Assembly: GCF_018531465.1 (NCBI RefSeq)
Contig: NZ_JAHDTF010000002.1
Span: forward strand, 248,001 to 312,000
DNA length: 64,000 bases
Direction of reading: 5' to 3'
From: Sphaerisporangium fuscum
GTDB taxonomy: Bacteria > Actinomycetota > Actinomycetes > Streptosporangiales > Streptosporangiaceae
Every line of letters begins with the position of its first letter. The stretch's first letter is position 1. The notes under the pieces are model-generated. The model saw nothing but the letters and a program-made list of their open reading frames with translations, searched no databases and was not told the origin of the DNA. This document shows positions 1 to 6,609 of this stretch, in pieces. A program made the translations under genes and the position numbers.

Positions 1-755
1 ACATAGGCCGCGAGGCGCCCGAGCTTGGCACTCCCGTCGGAGGACACCTGGATGTCGTCGATGATGCGCACGCCGTGCCCGAGACGGTCGGCGCCGCACC
101 ACTGGATGGCCTGCCAGATCGACGGCAGACCGAACCCCTCGCCCGCGTGGATCGTGAAGTGGGCGTTCTCGCGCTGGAGGTACTCGAAGGCGTCGAGGTG
201 GCGGGTGGGAGGGTACCCCGCCTCGGCGCCGGCGATGTCGAAGCCGACCACGCCCACGTCGCGGTAGCGCACGGCCAGCTCGGCGATCTCCATCGAGCGG
301 GCCTGGTGGCGCATCGCCGTCAGCAGCGCGCCCACGCGGATGCCGCGCCCCTCGGAGCCCAGGCGGAAGCCCTCCAGCACCGCCTCGACCACCTCGTCGA
401 GCGAAAGCCCCGCGGAGGTGTGCAGCTCGGGGGCGTACCGCACCTCGGCGTACACGACTCCGTCGGCGGCGAGGTCTTCGGCGCACTCGGCGGCCACGCG
501 GACCAGGGACTCCCTGGTCTGCATGACGCCGACCGTGTGGTCGAAGGTCTCGAGGTAACGCTCCAGCGAGCCGGAGTCGGACGCCTCGCGGAACCAGGTG
601 CGCAGCTCGCCCGCGTCGGTGGTCGGGAGCCGGTCGTACCCCGTCTCGCGCGCCAGATCGATGATCGTCTCAGGTCGCAGGCCACCGTCGAGATGGTCGT
701 GGAGAAGAACTTTCGGCGCCTTGCGGATCTCGTCGTATGTGGGCTGCTCACTCAT
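1..755 (-). CDS. add: Adenosine deaminase (C-terminus cut by window edge)
   Basis: Zinc hydrolase that deaminates adenosine and deoxyadenosine to inosine and deoxyinosine in cytoplasmic purine salvage. About 251 residues are visible. The N-terminal metal motif HDHLDG is at residues 19-24, HAGEG lies near residue 200, and RLGHGVRI follows; these are diagnostic of the ADA family. The last part, which should carry the SxDDP metal-binding loop, lies beyond base 1. The start is the ATG at 753-755. It has no ribosome-binding site, but a TAGGAT box ends 6 nt upstream, so a leaderless transcript is likely. Nucleoside uptake, cytidine deaminase and thymidine phosphorylase genes lie 7 kb away, which fits a purine/pyrimidine salvage role. 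Identification is firm; only the 3' end is unknown. Confidence 0.95.
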   Translation of the reverse strand, partial: MSEQPTYDEIRKAPKVLLHDHLDGGLRPETIIDLARETGYDRLPTTDAGELRTWFREASDSGSLERYLETFDHTVGVMQTRESLVRVAAECAEDLAADGVVYAEVRYAPELHTSAGLSLDEVVEAVLEGFRLGSEGRGIRVGALLTAMRHQARSMEIAELAVRYRDVGVVGFDIAGAEAGYPPTRHLDAFEYLQRENAHFTIHAGEGFGLPSIWQAIQWCGADRLGHGVRIIDDIQVSSDGSAKLGRLAAY

Positions 756-761
756 CGGAAC

Positions 762-767
762 ATCCTA
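762..767 (-). promoter_or_regulatory. -10 box of a probable leaderless adenosine deaminase transcript
   Basis: TAGGAT read on the minus strand, followed by six bases (GTTCCG) and then the ATG. This spacing would put the transcription start at or next to the A of the ATG. No clear -35 hexamer was identified. Confidence 0.5.
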
Positions 768-783
768 GAACGGCCCTCTGGTC

Positions 784-886
784 TCACTCGTCACGGTCGG
801 CCGTGTCGGGGGAAGGTCACTCGTCACGGTCGGCCGTGTCGGGAGCGAAGGTCACTCGTCGCGGTTGGCCGTGTCGGGGGAGAAGG
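784..886. repeat. Three tandem copies of the 3' end of the cupin gene
   Basis: Three copies of a 33-35 bp unit begin at 784, 817 and 852. Each copy, read on the minus strand, ends in codons for a D-T-A-(N/D)-R-D-E tail and a TGA stop. The copy at 852 is the real end of the cupin gene. The other two lie downstream, the middle one with a slightly different left junction. They differ by only a few substitutions (for example ANRDE against ADRDE), so the duplication is fairly recent or kept homogeneous. No function is evident. Confidence 0.8.
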
Positions 887-1205
887 CGGGCAGGCACACG
901 GCGACGTATTCGGCGCCATCGGGGCCGACGCTGTAGCGGATCTTCTCGCCCGGAAGGCTGACGAACGCCTCGCCCTCCCCCACCTCGGTCACACCCTCGT
1001 CGTGCTCGACCACGACCGTGCCGCGCAGCACGAGGGTGTACTCGGTGAACTCCGGCGTCTGGGCGGGCTCCTCCCAGCCGGCCGGCGCGACCATGTGCGC
1101 GATCGACACCTGGTCGTCGCCGCTGTTCACGCGGCCGATGTACTCGTCGATGACCTTGCCACCGGGGACAGGGATACGGGTCGCCCCCGCAATTTTGCGT
1201 ACCAC
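852..1205 (-). CDS. Cupin-domain protein
   Basis: A 117-residue single-domain cupin. The central part (residues about 35-105) has the alternating hydrophobic strands and glycine turns of a small beta barrel, including a TLVLRGTVVVEHD stretch and a later GEAFVSLPGEKIRYS stretch. Substrate and reaction cannot be told from sequence, because cupins include isomerases, dioxygenases and storage or signalling proteins. The GTG start at 1205 follows a TAGACT box by 6 nt and has no ribosome-binding site, suggesting a leaderless mRNA. The gene stands alone between adenosine deaminase and a secreted protein, all on the minus strand. Its last codons and stop are reiterated twice just downstream. Family call is good; function is unknown. 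Confidence 0.85.
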   Translation of the reverse strand: MVRKIAGATRIPVPGGKVIDEYIGRVNSGDDQVSIAHMVAPAGWEEPAQTPEFTEYTLVLRGTVVVEHDEGVTEVGEGEAFVSLPGEKIRYSVGPDGAEYVAVCLPAFSPDTANRDE

Positions 1206-1211
1206 GCGGAC

Positions 1212-1217
1212 AGTCTA
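1212..1217 (-). promoter_or_regulatory. -10 box of a probable leaderless cupin transcript
   Basis: TAGACT on the minus strand, then GTCCGC and the GTG start. The same hexamer and spacing recur before the MarR gene at 50067. Confidence 0.5.
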
Positions 1218-1358
1218 GTGAGCGGCCCAGGAATCGGGCGCCCCACCACATCTCGCCATCTCCCCACAGGAGCGGCCCGCCGCACCCCCGTCTCTCCCCG
1301 CAGACCGCCACATCCCCGACATCTCCCCAACACAGCGGCCCGCGGCGTGCTCCTGGGG

Positions 1359-2342
1359 TCAGTCCTCGTCGGCCGCGGTGGCCTCGCGCAGCGGGTCCGG
1401 TACCGTCACGACGGTGTACGGCGGGGTGCCGGGCGCGTGGTCGAGCTGGCCGTTCACCACGTACACACGGCCGTTGCGCACCGCCAGAGTGGTGGGTGAG
1501 TCGAAGCTCGGGTCGATCACCTTGGCCACCACCTCCCCGGCGCTCAGGTCGTCGCCGAGCCGCGCCACGTACACGCCCTGACCCGCGGGCGCGGCGTAGT
1601 TCAGCACGGCGTACACCGTCGTACCGCGCAGCACGAGGCCGTCGGGACCGAAGCTCGCGCCACCGAGATCGACGAGGCGGGCCTCCCGGGTGGCGACGTC
1701 GACGCGGATCAGGGCCTCCAGCCCCTGGGAGGAGACGATCAGCGTCTTACCGTCAGGCGTGGCGTCGATGCCGTTCAGGAAGAAATACTGCGCCGGCATC
1801 TGCGGCACCAGCGGGCGTACGTCCAGCCACCGCTGGAGCTGTCCGATGCGTCCACCTTCGAGCGTGGCCCGCCATACGACGGCGTTGGTGGAGTCGGTGA
1901 CGTAGACGGCGTCCCGGGTGATCACCAGGTCGTTGAGGAACGGGTCGCCGACCGGGCCGGCCGTGGCCGGACGGTGCGCGATCAGCCTGCCGTCGCGGCC
2001 GTGGACGTCGAGCGCCGCGCGGGTGGCGACGAAGACGCGGCCCCGGCGGTCGGGATGAATGCCGGCGGCGTAGCCGCGACCCGCCGCCCTTCCGGAGGCG
2101 AAGGTGCGGAGCCGGTCCTGGGAGACGTGGCCGCGGTATATGTCTCCGGTGCCGGTGCTGGTGACGTACATGGTGCCGTCGGGCGCGATGCCGATCCCCT
2201 CCGGCAGGACACCGGGCTCCTCGGAAACGACGTATCTGGACGGCAGCCGGCTGTCGGCGTAGGTCACCGCTGCCGTACCGAACTGACCCACGGCGAGTGC
2301 GGCGACAACGGTGACAGTGGCGGCGAGACGGCGAAGACTCAC
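1359..2342 (-). CDS. Secreted SMP-30/NHL-like beta-propeller protein
   Basis: A 327-residue exported protein. The first about 30 residues form a signal peptide (RRL, a hydrophobic core, then a TYADS-like cleavage region). The rest repeats strand-rich units typical of a six-bladed propeller: GVLPEGIGIAPDGTMYV, GIHPDRRGRVFVA, LNGIDATPDGKTLIV, FGPDGLVLRGTTVYAV. This matches the SMP-30/gluconolactonase/strictosidine-synthase-like superfamily, which includes lactonases and non-enzymatic binding proteins; the real substrate is not evident. I chose the GTG at 2342 because GAGGAG sits 7 nt upstream and the signal peptide begins there. A longer frame runs to 2405 but would bury the signal peptide. The MarR gene lies upstream on the same strand and may control it. 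Confidence 0.8.
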   Translation of the reverse strand: MSLRRLAATVTVVAALAVGQFGTAAVTYADSRLPSRYVVSEEPGVLPEGIGIAPDGTMYVTSTGTGDIYRGHVSQDRLRTFASGRAAGRGYAAGIHPDRRGRVFVATRAALDVHGRDGRLIAHRPATAGPVGDPFLNDLVITRDAVYVTDSTNAVVWRATLEGGRIGQLQRWLDVRPLVPQMPAQYFFLNGIDATPDGKTLIVSSQGLEALIRVDVATREARLVDLGGASFGPDGLVLRGTTVYAVLNYAAPAGQGVYVARLGDDLSAGEVVAKVIDPSFDSPTTLAVRNGRVYVVNGQLDHAPGTPPYTVVTVPDPLREATAADED

Positions 2343-2390
2343 GATCAACTCCTCGGCCCTTAACGGGATCCGCCGGTGCGGCACCCGGCG

Positions 2391-2414
2391 AACTACTTCG
2401 AACACGAAGTACTT
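2391..2414. promoter_or_regulatory. Imperfect inverted repeat upstream of the propeller gene
   Basis: AACTACTTCG, four bases, then CGAAGTACTT; nine of the ten positions in each arm pair. It lies between the propeller gene start and the end of the MarR gene, so it is a reasonable MarR operator candidate. It could also be a chance hairpin. Confidence 0.4.
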
Positions 2415-2466
2415 TGCCGCAGGGCGGGACCGAAAGATAGTTCGGATTCGAATTGTTATCCGGAAC

Positions 2467-2916
2467 CTAACCCGCCGCCTCGACGGTGCGGTCGAGCGCG
2501 TTGGCGAGGTCGTTCAGCACGCCGCGCACCTGCTCCACCGGATTGCTCAGCTCGGTCTGCAACCGCACCATGTGCCGCTTCACCTGGGCGACCGCATCCC
2601 GTTGGAGCCGCTGCCCCTCCTCGGTGAGCTCCAGCAACGCCGAGCGTCCGTCCACCGGGGCTCGTTCGCGCTGGATCACCCCGCGCCGGGTCAGGGCGGC
2701 GAGGTGGCCGGAGAGGGTGGACGGGCGCATTCCGATGCCTTTCGCCATCTGTGAGGGAGTGGTCGGGCCGAGGGTGGCGAGCAGACTGGTCACCGCGTAC
2801 TCCATCGGCTTGAGACCCGTCTCGGCGAGTGCCAGCCGCAGCAGCTGGCCCACCCGCTCCTCGACCGCCAGGACGTCGAACAGGAGCCCGATCGGCTGTT
2901 CCGGCCTGCGGCCCAT
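2467..2916 (-). CDS. MarR-family transcriptional regulator
   Basis: A 149-residue winged-helix DNA-binding protein. The helix-turn-helix lies around residues 50-75 (TPSQMAKGIGMRPSTLSGHLAALTRRG) and the wing follows (VIQRERAPVDGRSALLELTEEG), with terminal helices for dimerisation. MarR proteins usually repress nearby genes until a small ligand binds. The ATG at 2916 has AGGAGG 7 nt upstream. The secreted propeller gene is immediately downstream on the same strand and is the likeliest target. The ligand is unknown. Confidence 0.88.
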   Translation of the reverse strand: MGRRPEQPIGLLFDVLAVEERVGQLLRLALAETGLKPMEYAVTSLLATLGPTTPSQMAKGIGMRPSTLSGHLAALTRRGVIQRERAPVDGRSALLELTEEGQRLQRDAVAQVKRHMVRLQTELSNPVEQVRGVLNDLANALDRTVEAAG

Positions 2917-3143
2917 CGCACGCCCTCCTCTACCTGAATCCGGTCACTCCACCGCGAAGCGCGCAGAGGCCGGCCACCCTCTGGCCAGGCCACCGGCAGC
3001 CAGACCACCGACGGGCAAGGATCCGCCGTCCACAGAGGGTCGCCTCCGCGGCGGTCCCCTTCGCCAGCGAAGACGAATACCATGCCGGCGACCACGGCGC
3101 CACCTGGACTCAGGCCCCGCAAGCGGGCCGTTCGCGGTTCGCT

Positions 3144-4025
3144 CTAGAAGACGCCATATCCCTCCGGCGCCTCGGTGGCCTGCTCGGCGGCCCGGCTCGT
3201 CTCCTCCCACGCCGCCCAGGTGGCCATGCGGCGTCGCGAGATGTCGAACGCCAGGTCGTAGGCGGCGCCGCCGAGCAGCAGCCGCAGCGGCGGATCTTCG
3301 CTGCCGACGAGCTTCATGAGCGCCTCGGCGGCGAGGTGCGGCATGCTGTCCACCGACCCCTCGGCGAACTGTTTCTCCAATTCGGCCCGCAGCGGTGCAT
3401 AGGCCTCCATCGGCTCGGTGGTCACCAGGCCGGTGGTGTAGAGGTCGGTCCAGTAGCCGCCGGGCTCCACCATGGTGAGCTTGACGCCGAAGCCCGCGAC
3501 CTCCGCCGCCAGCGCTTCGCTCATCCCTTCCAGGGCGAACTTGCCGGCGCTGTACATGCCCGTGAGCGGATGCCCGCCCAGTGCGCCGATGCTGGAGATC
3601 TGGACGATGTGCCCGCTCCTCTGGGCTCGCAGATAGGGCAGCACGGCCTGGCTGACCCACATGGTTCCGAAGAAGTTGGTCTCCATCTGGGCGCGGGCTT
3701 CGGCCTCGCCGAACTCCTCGATCATCCCCATCGCGAGGTACCCGGCGTTGTTCACCACGACGTCCAGGCGGCCGAAGTGGCGCACCGCCTGCTCGACGGT
3801 GGCGAACACCGCCTCCCGGTCGGTGACGTCAAGCGGGAGCGCGAGCAGGCGGTCGCCGTGCTCATGGGCCAGGTCTTCGAGCGTGGTCAGCGTGCGGGCC
3901 ACACCGACGACGCTGTCACCGGCGCGTAGCGCAGCCTCGGTGAAGGCCCGGCCGAGGCCTCGGCTCGCCCCGGTGATGAACCAGACCCGGGCGGAGGACG
4001 CACTGCTGGTGGGGGTGGCGGTCAT
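3144..4025 (-). CDS. Short-chain dehydrogenase/reductase (classical SDR)
   Basis: A 293-residue NAD(P)-dependent oxidoreductase of the classical SDR family. The Rossmann glycine motif TGASRGLG is at about residues 18-25, NNAG is at about 90, and the catalytic Ser (ISSIG) and Tyr/Lys (YSAGK) follow at about 145-163. A PGGYWT segment after the active site is usual. The ATG at 4025 has AGGAGA upstream at good spacing; an upstream in-frame ATG lacks this. The gene is divergent from a TetR regulator, and each of the two genes has its own 13-bp palindrome in the shared intergenic region, so TetR control is likely. Substrate unknown. Confidence 0.88.
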   Translation of the reverse strand: MTATPTSSASSARVWFITGASRGLGRAFTEAALRAGDSVVGVARTLTTLEDLAHEHGDRLLALPLDVTDREAVFATVEQAVRHFGRLDVVVNNAGYLAMGMIEEFGEAEARAQMETNFFGTMWVSQAVLPYLRAQRSGHIVQISSIGALGGHPLTGMYSAGKFALEGMSEALAAEVAGFGVKLTMVEPGGYWTDLYTTGLVTTEPMEAYAPLRAELEKQFAEGSVDSMPHLAAEALMKLVGSEDPPLRLLLGGAAYDLAFDISRRRMATWAAWEETSRAAEQATEAPEGYGVF

Positions 4026-4051
4026 CAGATCTCCTGACATTGAGAACGACA

Positions 4052-4064
4052 AGACGAGTCGTCT
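4052..4064. promoter_or_regulatory. TetR operator candidate 1 (SDR side)
   Basis: A perfect palindrome with a single central base: AGACGA-G-TCGTCT. It is located 27 bp upstream of the SDR start, over its likely promoter. Its arms closely resemble those of the second site at 4105. Confidence 0.65.
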
Positions 4065-4104
4065 CGTCTCGCAGGGACATTAGCAGGACTTGGGAGCAGC
4101 CGCA

Positions 4105-4117
4105 AGACGGTCCGTCT
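4105..4117. promoter_or_regulatory. TetR operator candidate 2 (regulator side)
   Basis: A perfect palindrome, AGACGG-T-CCGTCT, 53 bp from the first site. It covers the place where the -35 of the TetR gene should lie (its -10 box, TAGGAT, is at 4132-4137). This is a classical autoregulation layout. Confidence 0.65.
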
Positions 4118-4131
4118 CGTCTCCCGTTCGG

Positions 4132-4137
4132 TAGGAT
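4132..4137 (+). promoter_or_regulatory. -10 box of a probable leaderless TetR transcript
   Basis: TAGGAT followed by seven bases and the GTG start at 4145. No ribosome-binding site competes with this reading. Confidence 0.5.
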
Positions 4138-4144
4138 TCGCCCT

Positions 4145-4813
4145 GTGGCGATACAGCGCAAAGCCCCAGATGCCGCTCGACGCAGCCCGGCCACCCGTCG
4201 CGCGATCCTCACCGCCGCCCTCGAGCTCGTCGGAGAGATGGGATACAGCAGGGTGAGCATCGAGGCGATCGCCGCCAGAGCCGGGGCGGGCAAGCAGACG
4301 ATCTATCGCTGGTGGCCGTCCAAAGGCGCGGTGCTGTTCGACGCACTGCTCATGCTCAGCGAAGGCGAAGGCGAAGGCGAGCAACTCGCCGAGCTCCCCG
4401 ACACGGGCGACCTCGAAGCCGACCTCAAGACGGTGCTGCGCGCCACCGTCGACGAACTGAACGACCCGCGCTACAGCGAACCGATGCGCGCCCTGGCCGT
4501 CGAGATCCTTCTCGACCCGTCCCTCGCGGAGGACTACACCGAACGCCTGGACAAGCCGATCAAAGAGCTCAAGCGTCGCCGTCTCCGCAAAGCCCAGCAG
4601 GCCGGGCAGCTGGCTCCTGAGGTCGACCTCGACGTGGCCGTCGACATGCTCTGGGGGCCGCTGCGCAGTCGCTGGCTGCACCGCGAGGGCCCGCTCACGG
4701 CCGAGTTCGCCGACATGGTGGTCGAGGCCGCCCTGAACGGACTGCGTACGCACCACGGCGCCGCGTCCCCAGCCTCACAGGAGGAGGGGACGATCGGAGC
4801 GAGGGGACGCTAG
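4145..4813 (+). CDS. TetR-family transcriptional regulator
   Basis: A 222-residue TetR repressor. The N-terminal helix-turn-helix is around residues 15-60, with RRAILTAALELVGEMGYSRV leading in and AIAARAGAGKQTIYRWWPSKGAVLFDAL forming the recognition part. The C-terminal helices form the ligand-binding dimer. A short EGEGEGE run at about residues 75-82 comes from a reiterated GGCGAA hexamer. The GTG at 4145 is preferred because the recognisable domain begins shortly after it and a -10-like box lies 7 nt upstream. It is divergent from an SDR gene, with twin palindromic operators between them, so it probably represses both. Confidence 0.9.
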   Translation: MAIQRKAPDAARRSPATRRAILTAALELVGEMGYSRVSIEAIAARAGAGKQTIYRWWPSKGAVLFDALLMLSEGEGEGEQLAELPDTGDLEADLKTVLRATVDELNDPRYSEPMRALAVEILLDPSLAEDYTERLDKPIKELKRRRLRKAQQAGQLAPEVDLDVAVDMLWGPLRSRWLHREGPLTAEFADMVVEAALNGLRTHHGAASPASQEEGTIGARGR

Positions 4814-4849
4814 AAGGCTGCCGACCGCCGGCGCCAGGAGCGGGGCACC

Positions 4850-5062
4850 TCAACGCGCCACCCTGTTCGCCGCGGTGCTGGTGCCGCTGCAGTCCTCCAG
4901 GCGGCATCCGGGGACGAAATGGTCCACCGCGTCCCGCAGTCCCCGGCTCTGGCGTGCCGTCAGGCGGAGACCGATCAGCACCGCCGCGTCGAGGAGCTTT
5001 CCGGGGACGCCGATCTGCCGGCGCCACCAGTTGCCGGCCGGGGCGGCCTCCGCGGCGTACAC
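4850..5062 (-). CDS. Small hypothetical protein
   Basis: A 70-residue frame starting at GTG 5062 that I do not recognise. It reads as coding because almost every codon ends in G or C, unlike the other frames here. The sequence contains a TARQSRGLRDAVDHF segment and two cysteines. The open frame continues upstream for about 30 codons without a usable start, into the 3' end of the lipoprotein gene, so it could be a gene with an unseen start or the remnant of a longer protein. There is no convincing ribosome-binding site. It lies downstream of the AMIN-like lipoprotein gene on the same strand. Confidence 0.4.
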   Translation of the reverse strand: MYAAEAAPAGNWWRRQIGVPGKLLDAAVLIGLRLTARQSRGLRDAVDHFVPGCRLEDCSGTSTAANRVAR

Positions 5063-5123
5063 GCGCCGGCGGCGGTGGCCGAGGCCGTGGAGAAGAGACC
5101 GGAGCGAGAAGGCTCGCGCGAGG

Positions 5124-5807
5124 TCAGTGGGCCACGTCGACGACGAGGCGGGAGGGGGCCGACTGTTCGATGACCCGGAAGCCGGCCTGGTGGCCGAGGA
5201 CGAGCGCGAGGCTCACGGTGCCTTCGAAGTCGCCGGTCCGCACCACACTGCGCACGTTGCCGAGCCCCGCAGGAAGCACCCGGTTCCCGCCGAGCGTCGG
5301 CTTACCGTCCTTCGTGTGCGCCTCGGCGGGGCGCAGAGTGACCGCGAGATAGGCCCCGCCCTTGATCGCGATGGGATCCCCGGAGCCGTCCTCGACCAGC
5401 TGCTTCACCCAGTCGACGCTGTAACCGGCCATCGCCCCCGTGAGGTCGAGGACCACCCGGTCGTACCCCTCGTGCCGCGCGAACCGCACACCGGTCACCA
5501 GGGGCGGCCGGGCGGGCGTGTGCGACACCTCGACCGGCTTGGTCCCGGTGGGCGGAGCCAGTTCGGACGCCCCCGTGGAAGGCGCGCCGGACGTCCGGGG
5601 GCCACCGGTAGCGGACGGCGTTCCCGGCAGCGCGGTGGCCGAGCTCGGCGCCGGCGAGGGCGTGGCGGGCGACTCGGTGCCGGTTGAGGAAGGGGGCGCC
5701 GAGGTGATGATCGGACTGGTCGTCGCACCAGAGTCGTCCCGCGCGGTCCCGCACGCGGCGAGGAGCGCGAGAGGCACGAGGGCGCTTGCGATGGCGATCT
5801 TCTTCAT
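5124..5807 (-). CDS. AMIN-like domain lipoprotein
   Basis: A 227-residue lipoprotein. The signal peptide ends in the lipobox LLAAC with the lipidated Cys at residue 19. It is followed by a long Pro/Ser/Thr/Ala-rich linker (residues about 25-95) that would span the cell wall. The C-terminal half (about 100-227), with a VRFARHEGYDRVVLDLTG strand pair and an IEQSAPSRLVVDV end, resembles the AMIN-like domain of actinobacterial lipoproteins. AMIN domains of other envelope proteins bind peptidoglycan or localise amidases; this role is inferred here. Its ATG start is standard. No operon partner is obvious other than the small frame downstream. Confidence 0.85.
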   Translation of the reverse strand: MKKIAIASALVPLALLAACGTARDDSGATTSPIITSAPPSSTGTESPATPSPAPSSATALPGTPSATGGPRTSGAPSTGASELAPPTGTKPVEVSHTPARPPLVTGVRFARHEGYDRVVLDLTGAMAGYSVDWVKQLVEDGSGDPIAIKGGAYLAVTLRPAEAHTKDGKPTLGGNRVLPAGLGNVRSVVRTGDFEGTVSLALVLGHQAGFRVIEQSAPSRLVVDVAH

Positions 5808-6124
5808 GGGCCTCGGCTTCCTCGAACGAAGTCACCAACTCCTACAACGCCGAGAATGCCTCACCGGTTCACCCGGAAACCCCTGATCCCGAAATTGTGT
5901 CCGAAACACCCCGATCTCCAAGCCGACACCCGCACCCGACCACGCGAAACACGTCCTTCCCCTCGTCGCATGCCCAGGCCGGCGCGAGACACCTCTCCCC
6001 GCGGTTGTCCGGGCCGGCGAGACAGGTCTCCCCCTCGCATGTCCGGCGAGCACGTGGCTTCCCCTCGCATGTCCGGAGCGCTCACTGGCGCCGCGACGGC
6101 GGGGAGGAGTACGGCGGGGGATGG
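5808..6124. other. Gene-free spacer with degenerate tandem repeats
   Basis: No coding frame is supported here. The right part (5951-6076) is a four-copy degenerate tandem repeat described separately. The left part contains the promoter region of the lipoprotein gene, without clear hexamers. Confidence 0.6.
5951..6076. repeat. Four degenerate copies of a ~30 bp tandem repeat
   Basis: Units of 29-34 bp begin near 5951, 5984, 6018 and 6047. The last two share the block CCCCTCGCATGTCCGG exactly; the first two are more diverged. It is a minisatellite-like array between the lipoprotein start and the MarR stop. It encodes nothing convincing. Confidence 0.7.
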
Positions 6125-6535
6125 TCAGCGGATGGGGGTGGGGTCGCGGGGCCAGGTTTGGATGCGGGACAGGGACGCGGCGAGGACGGCACGGTGGGTG
6201 GGGAGGGCCTGGCGGTGGCGTTCGAGGCCGGCCGAGGTGATCTGGACGAAGACCCCGCGCCGGTCGTCGAGGCACATGTTGCGGCAGACCAGACCGGCCT
6301 TCTCCAGGCGGGAGATCAGGCGCGACAGCGCGCTCTGGCTGAGATGGACGGCGTCGGCGAGCTCCTGCACGCGGTACTGCCCGTGCTCGGACTCCGCCAT
6401 GTGATCGAGGACCTCGAAGTCACTGACGCCCAAGTCGTGCTTCTCGCCGAGCTCGCGTTCGAGCGCGCACCACGTCATGGCCTTTTGGGCCATCAGGTCG
6501 CGCCACCAGCGCACGACTTCGCGGTCGTCCTCCAT
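6125..6535 (-). CDS. MarR-family transcriptional regulator
   Basis: A 136-residue MarR protein with the winged helix around residues 45-95: an LADAVHLSQSALSRLISRLEKAGLV recognition segment, then a CLDDRRGVFVQITSAG wing. It starts at ATG 6535, which has no ribosome-binding site but lies exactly 6 nt after a TATAGT box, so the transcript is probably leaderless. It is divergent from a DHA2-type MFS pump, with a TGCATT/AATGCA palindrome between them, the usual arrangement for a MarR repressor of a drug-efflux gene. Confidence 0.9.
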   Translation of the reverse strand: MEDDREVVRWWRDLMAQKAMTWCALERELGEKHDLGVSDFEVLDHMAESEHGQYRVQELADAVHLSQSALSRLISRLEKAGLVCRNMCLDDRRGVFVQITSAGLERHRQALPTHRAVLAASLSRIQTWPRDPTPIR

Positions 6536-6541
6536 GGCCGG

Positions 6542-6547
6542 ACTATA
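6542..6547 (-). promoter_or_regulatory. -10 box of the leaderless MarR transcript
   Basis: TATAGT on the minus strand, then CCGGCC and the ATG at 6535. Confidence 0.6.
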
Positions 6548-6586
6548 GCATGCAGGCGCAATAGATGCACGCGAATTATTTGCTTG

Positions 6587-6599
6587 TGCATTGAATGCA
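6587..6599. promoter_or_regulatory. MarR operator candidate
   Basis: Perfect palindrome TGCATT-G-AATGCA between the divergent MarR and MFS genes. Further TGCAT half-sites lie on both sides (near 6549, 6564 and 6602), so several dimers could bind. Confidence 0.6.
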
Positions 6600-6609
6600 T
6601 GTGCATGTA

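Noticed and set aside
784-886. CRISPR-like array
   Set aside because: Repeats are directly adjacent with no unique spacers, three copies only, and derive from the cupin gene end; no cas genes are near.
75-1499. 474-codon plus-strand frame across the left end
   Set aside because: Antisense to adenosine deaminase and the cupin gene and broken in character by the tandem repeats; no motifs.
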